DNA from: a virus
Reading direction: 5' to 3' (one strand)
Length of the DNA: 64,000 nucleotides
Virus record (IMG/VR): IMGVR_UViG_3300021197_001931
Span: 97,720 to 161,719 of that record
Under the pieces are notes generated by a model, which saw only the letters and a list, made by a program, of their open reading frames with translations, was not told the origin of the DNA and ran no database searches. Of this stretch, positions 63,960 to 64,000 are shown piece by piece (the first letter of the stretch is position 1; each line of letters opens with the position of its first letter). The translations under genes and the position numbers were made by a program.

Positions 63960-64000
63960 ATGTATCAGCTCTTGACCTTTCACCAGTGGATGAGGGAAGT
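63960..64000 (+). CDS. Start of a gene cut by the window end
   Basis: ATG 63960 follows AAGGAGACAGC and opens MYQLLTFHQWMRE before the window ends. Too short to identify. Confidence 0.55.
   Translation, partial: MYQLLTFHQWMRE

Overview
This window is part of a large, strictly lytic-looking tailed phage genome with a contractile tail (myovirus), a distant relative of the T4-like phages. The evidence is a T4-style tail module (sheath, tube, gp15-, gp26- and gp53-like proteins, tape measure), a gp32-like single-strand binding protein, a UvsX-type recombinase and a gp41-type helicase. Every gene I can support, and both tRNAs, lie on the plus strand. Genes are packed with ATGA or TAATG overlaps. 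Host is not given; two phage-borne lipoproteins carry motifs I associate with Myxococcota and related former Deltaproteobacteria, which is a weak pointer to such a host.

Layout. (1) 1-14 kb: tail and baseplate structural genes. (2) 14-31 kb: replication and nucleotide metabolism: a short family A DNA polymerase, a tubulin/FtsZ-like protein, SSB, UvsX, deaminase, 5'-3' exonuclease, DnaB-type helicase, class II ribonucleotide reductase, a GroES-like co-chaperonin, ThyX, a DnaE-type DNA polymerase III alpha, an HNH-AP2 endonuclease and adenylosuccinate synthetase. (3) 31-41 kb: dUTPase, GuaB-like enzyme, a small sigma-region-4-like protein, a ClpP-like protein, cupin, a YkuD-like protein, GroEL, glutaredoxin and Hsp20. 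(4) 41-48 kb: accessory genes, including secreted and lipoprotein genes (trypsin-like protease, VWA protein), an acyl-CoA thioesterase-like protein and a Nudix protein. (5) 47-64 kb: a region of many tiny genes, two tRNA genes, an endonuclease VII-like nuclease, a LysW-like carrier protein, a MoxR AAA+/VWA-metallopeptidase pair and about twenty sigma70-type promoters.

How the genes fit together. RNR, ThyX, dUTPase, the deaminase, PurA and the GuaB-like protein feed dNTP synthesis for a phage-encoded replisome. GroEL, GroES-like, Hsp20 and ClpP-like proteins form a virus-borne protein-quality set. The right-hand region looks like an early, host-takeover region: short genes, each or in small groups behind a TTGACA-17-TANNNT promoter with a short recurring leader.

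The most unusual signals are (a) a 57-residue LysW-like amino-group carrier protein with the hallmark C-terminal EDWGE and no partner enzyme in view; (b) a family of more than twenty tiny proteins sharing a GDLV-type, probably SH3/KOW-like beta-barrel, partly in a head-to-tail array in which the codons for the C-terminal strand double as the ribosome-binding site of the next copy; (c) a tubulin/FtsZ-like protein fused by overlap to the polymerase gene; (d) the MoxR/VWA-peptidase pair. All assignments come from reading the sequence and from memory of the families; no database search was run.
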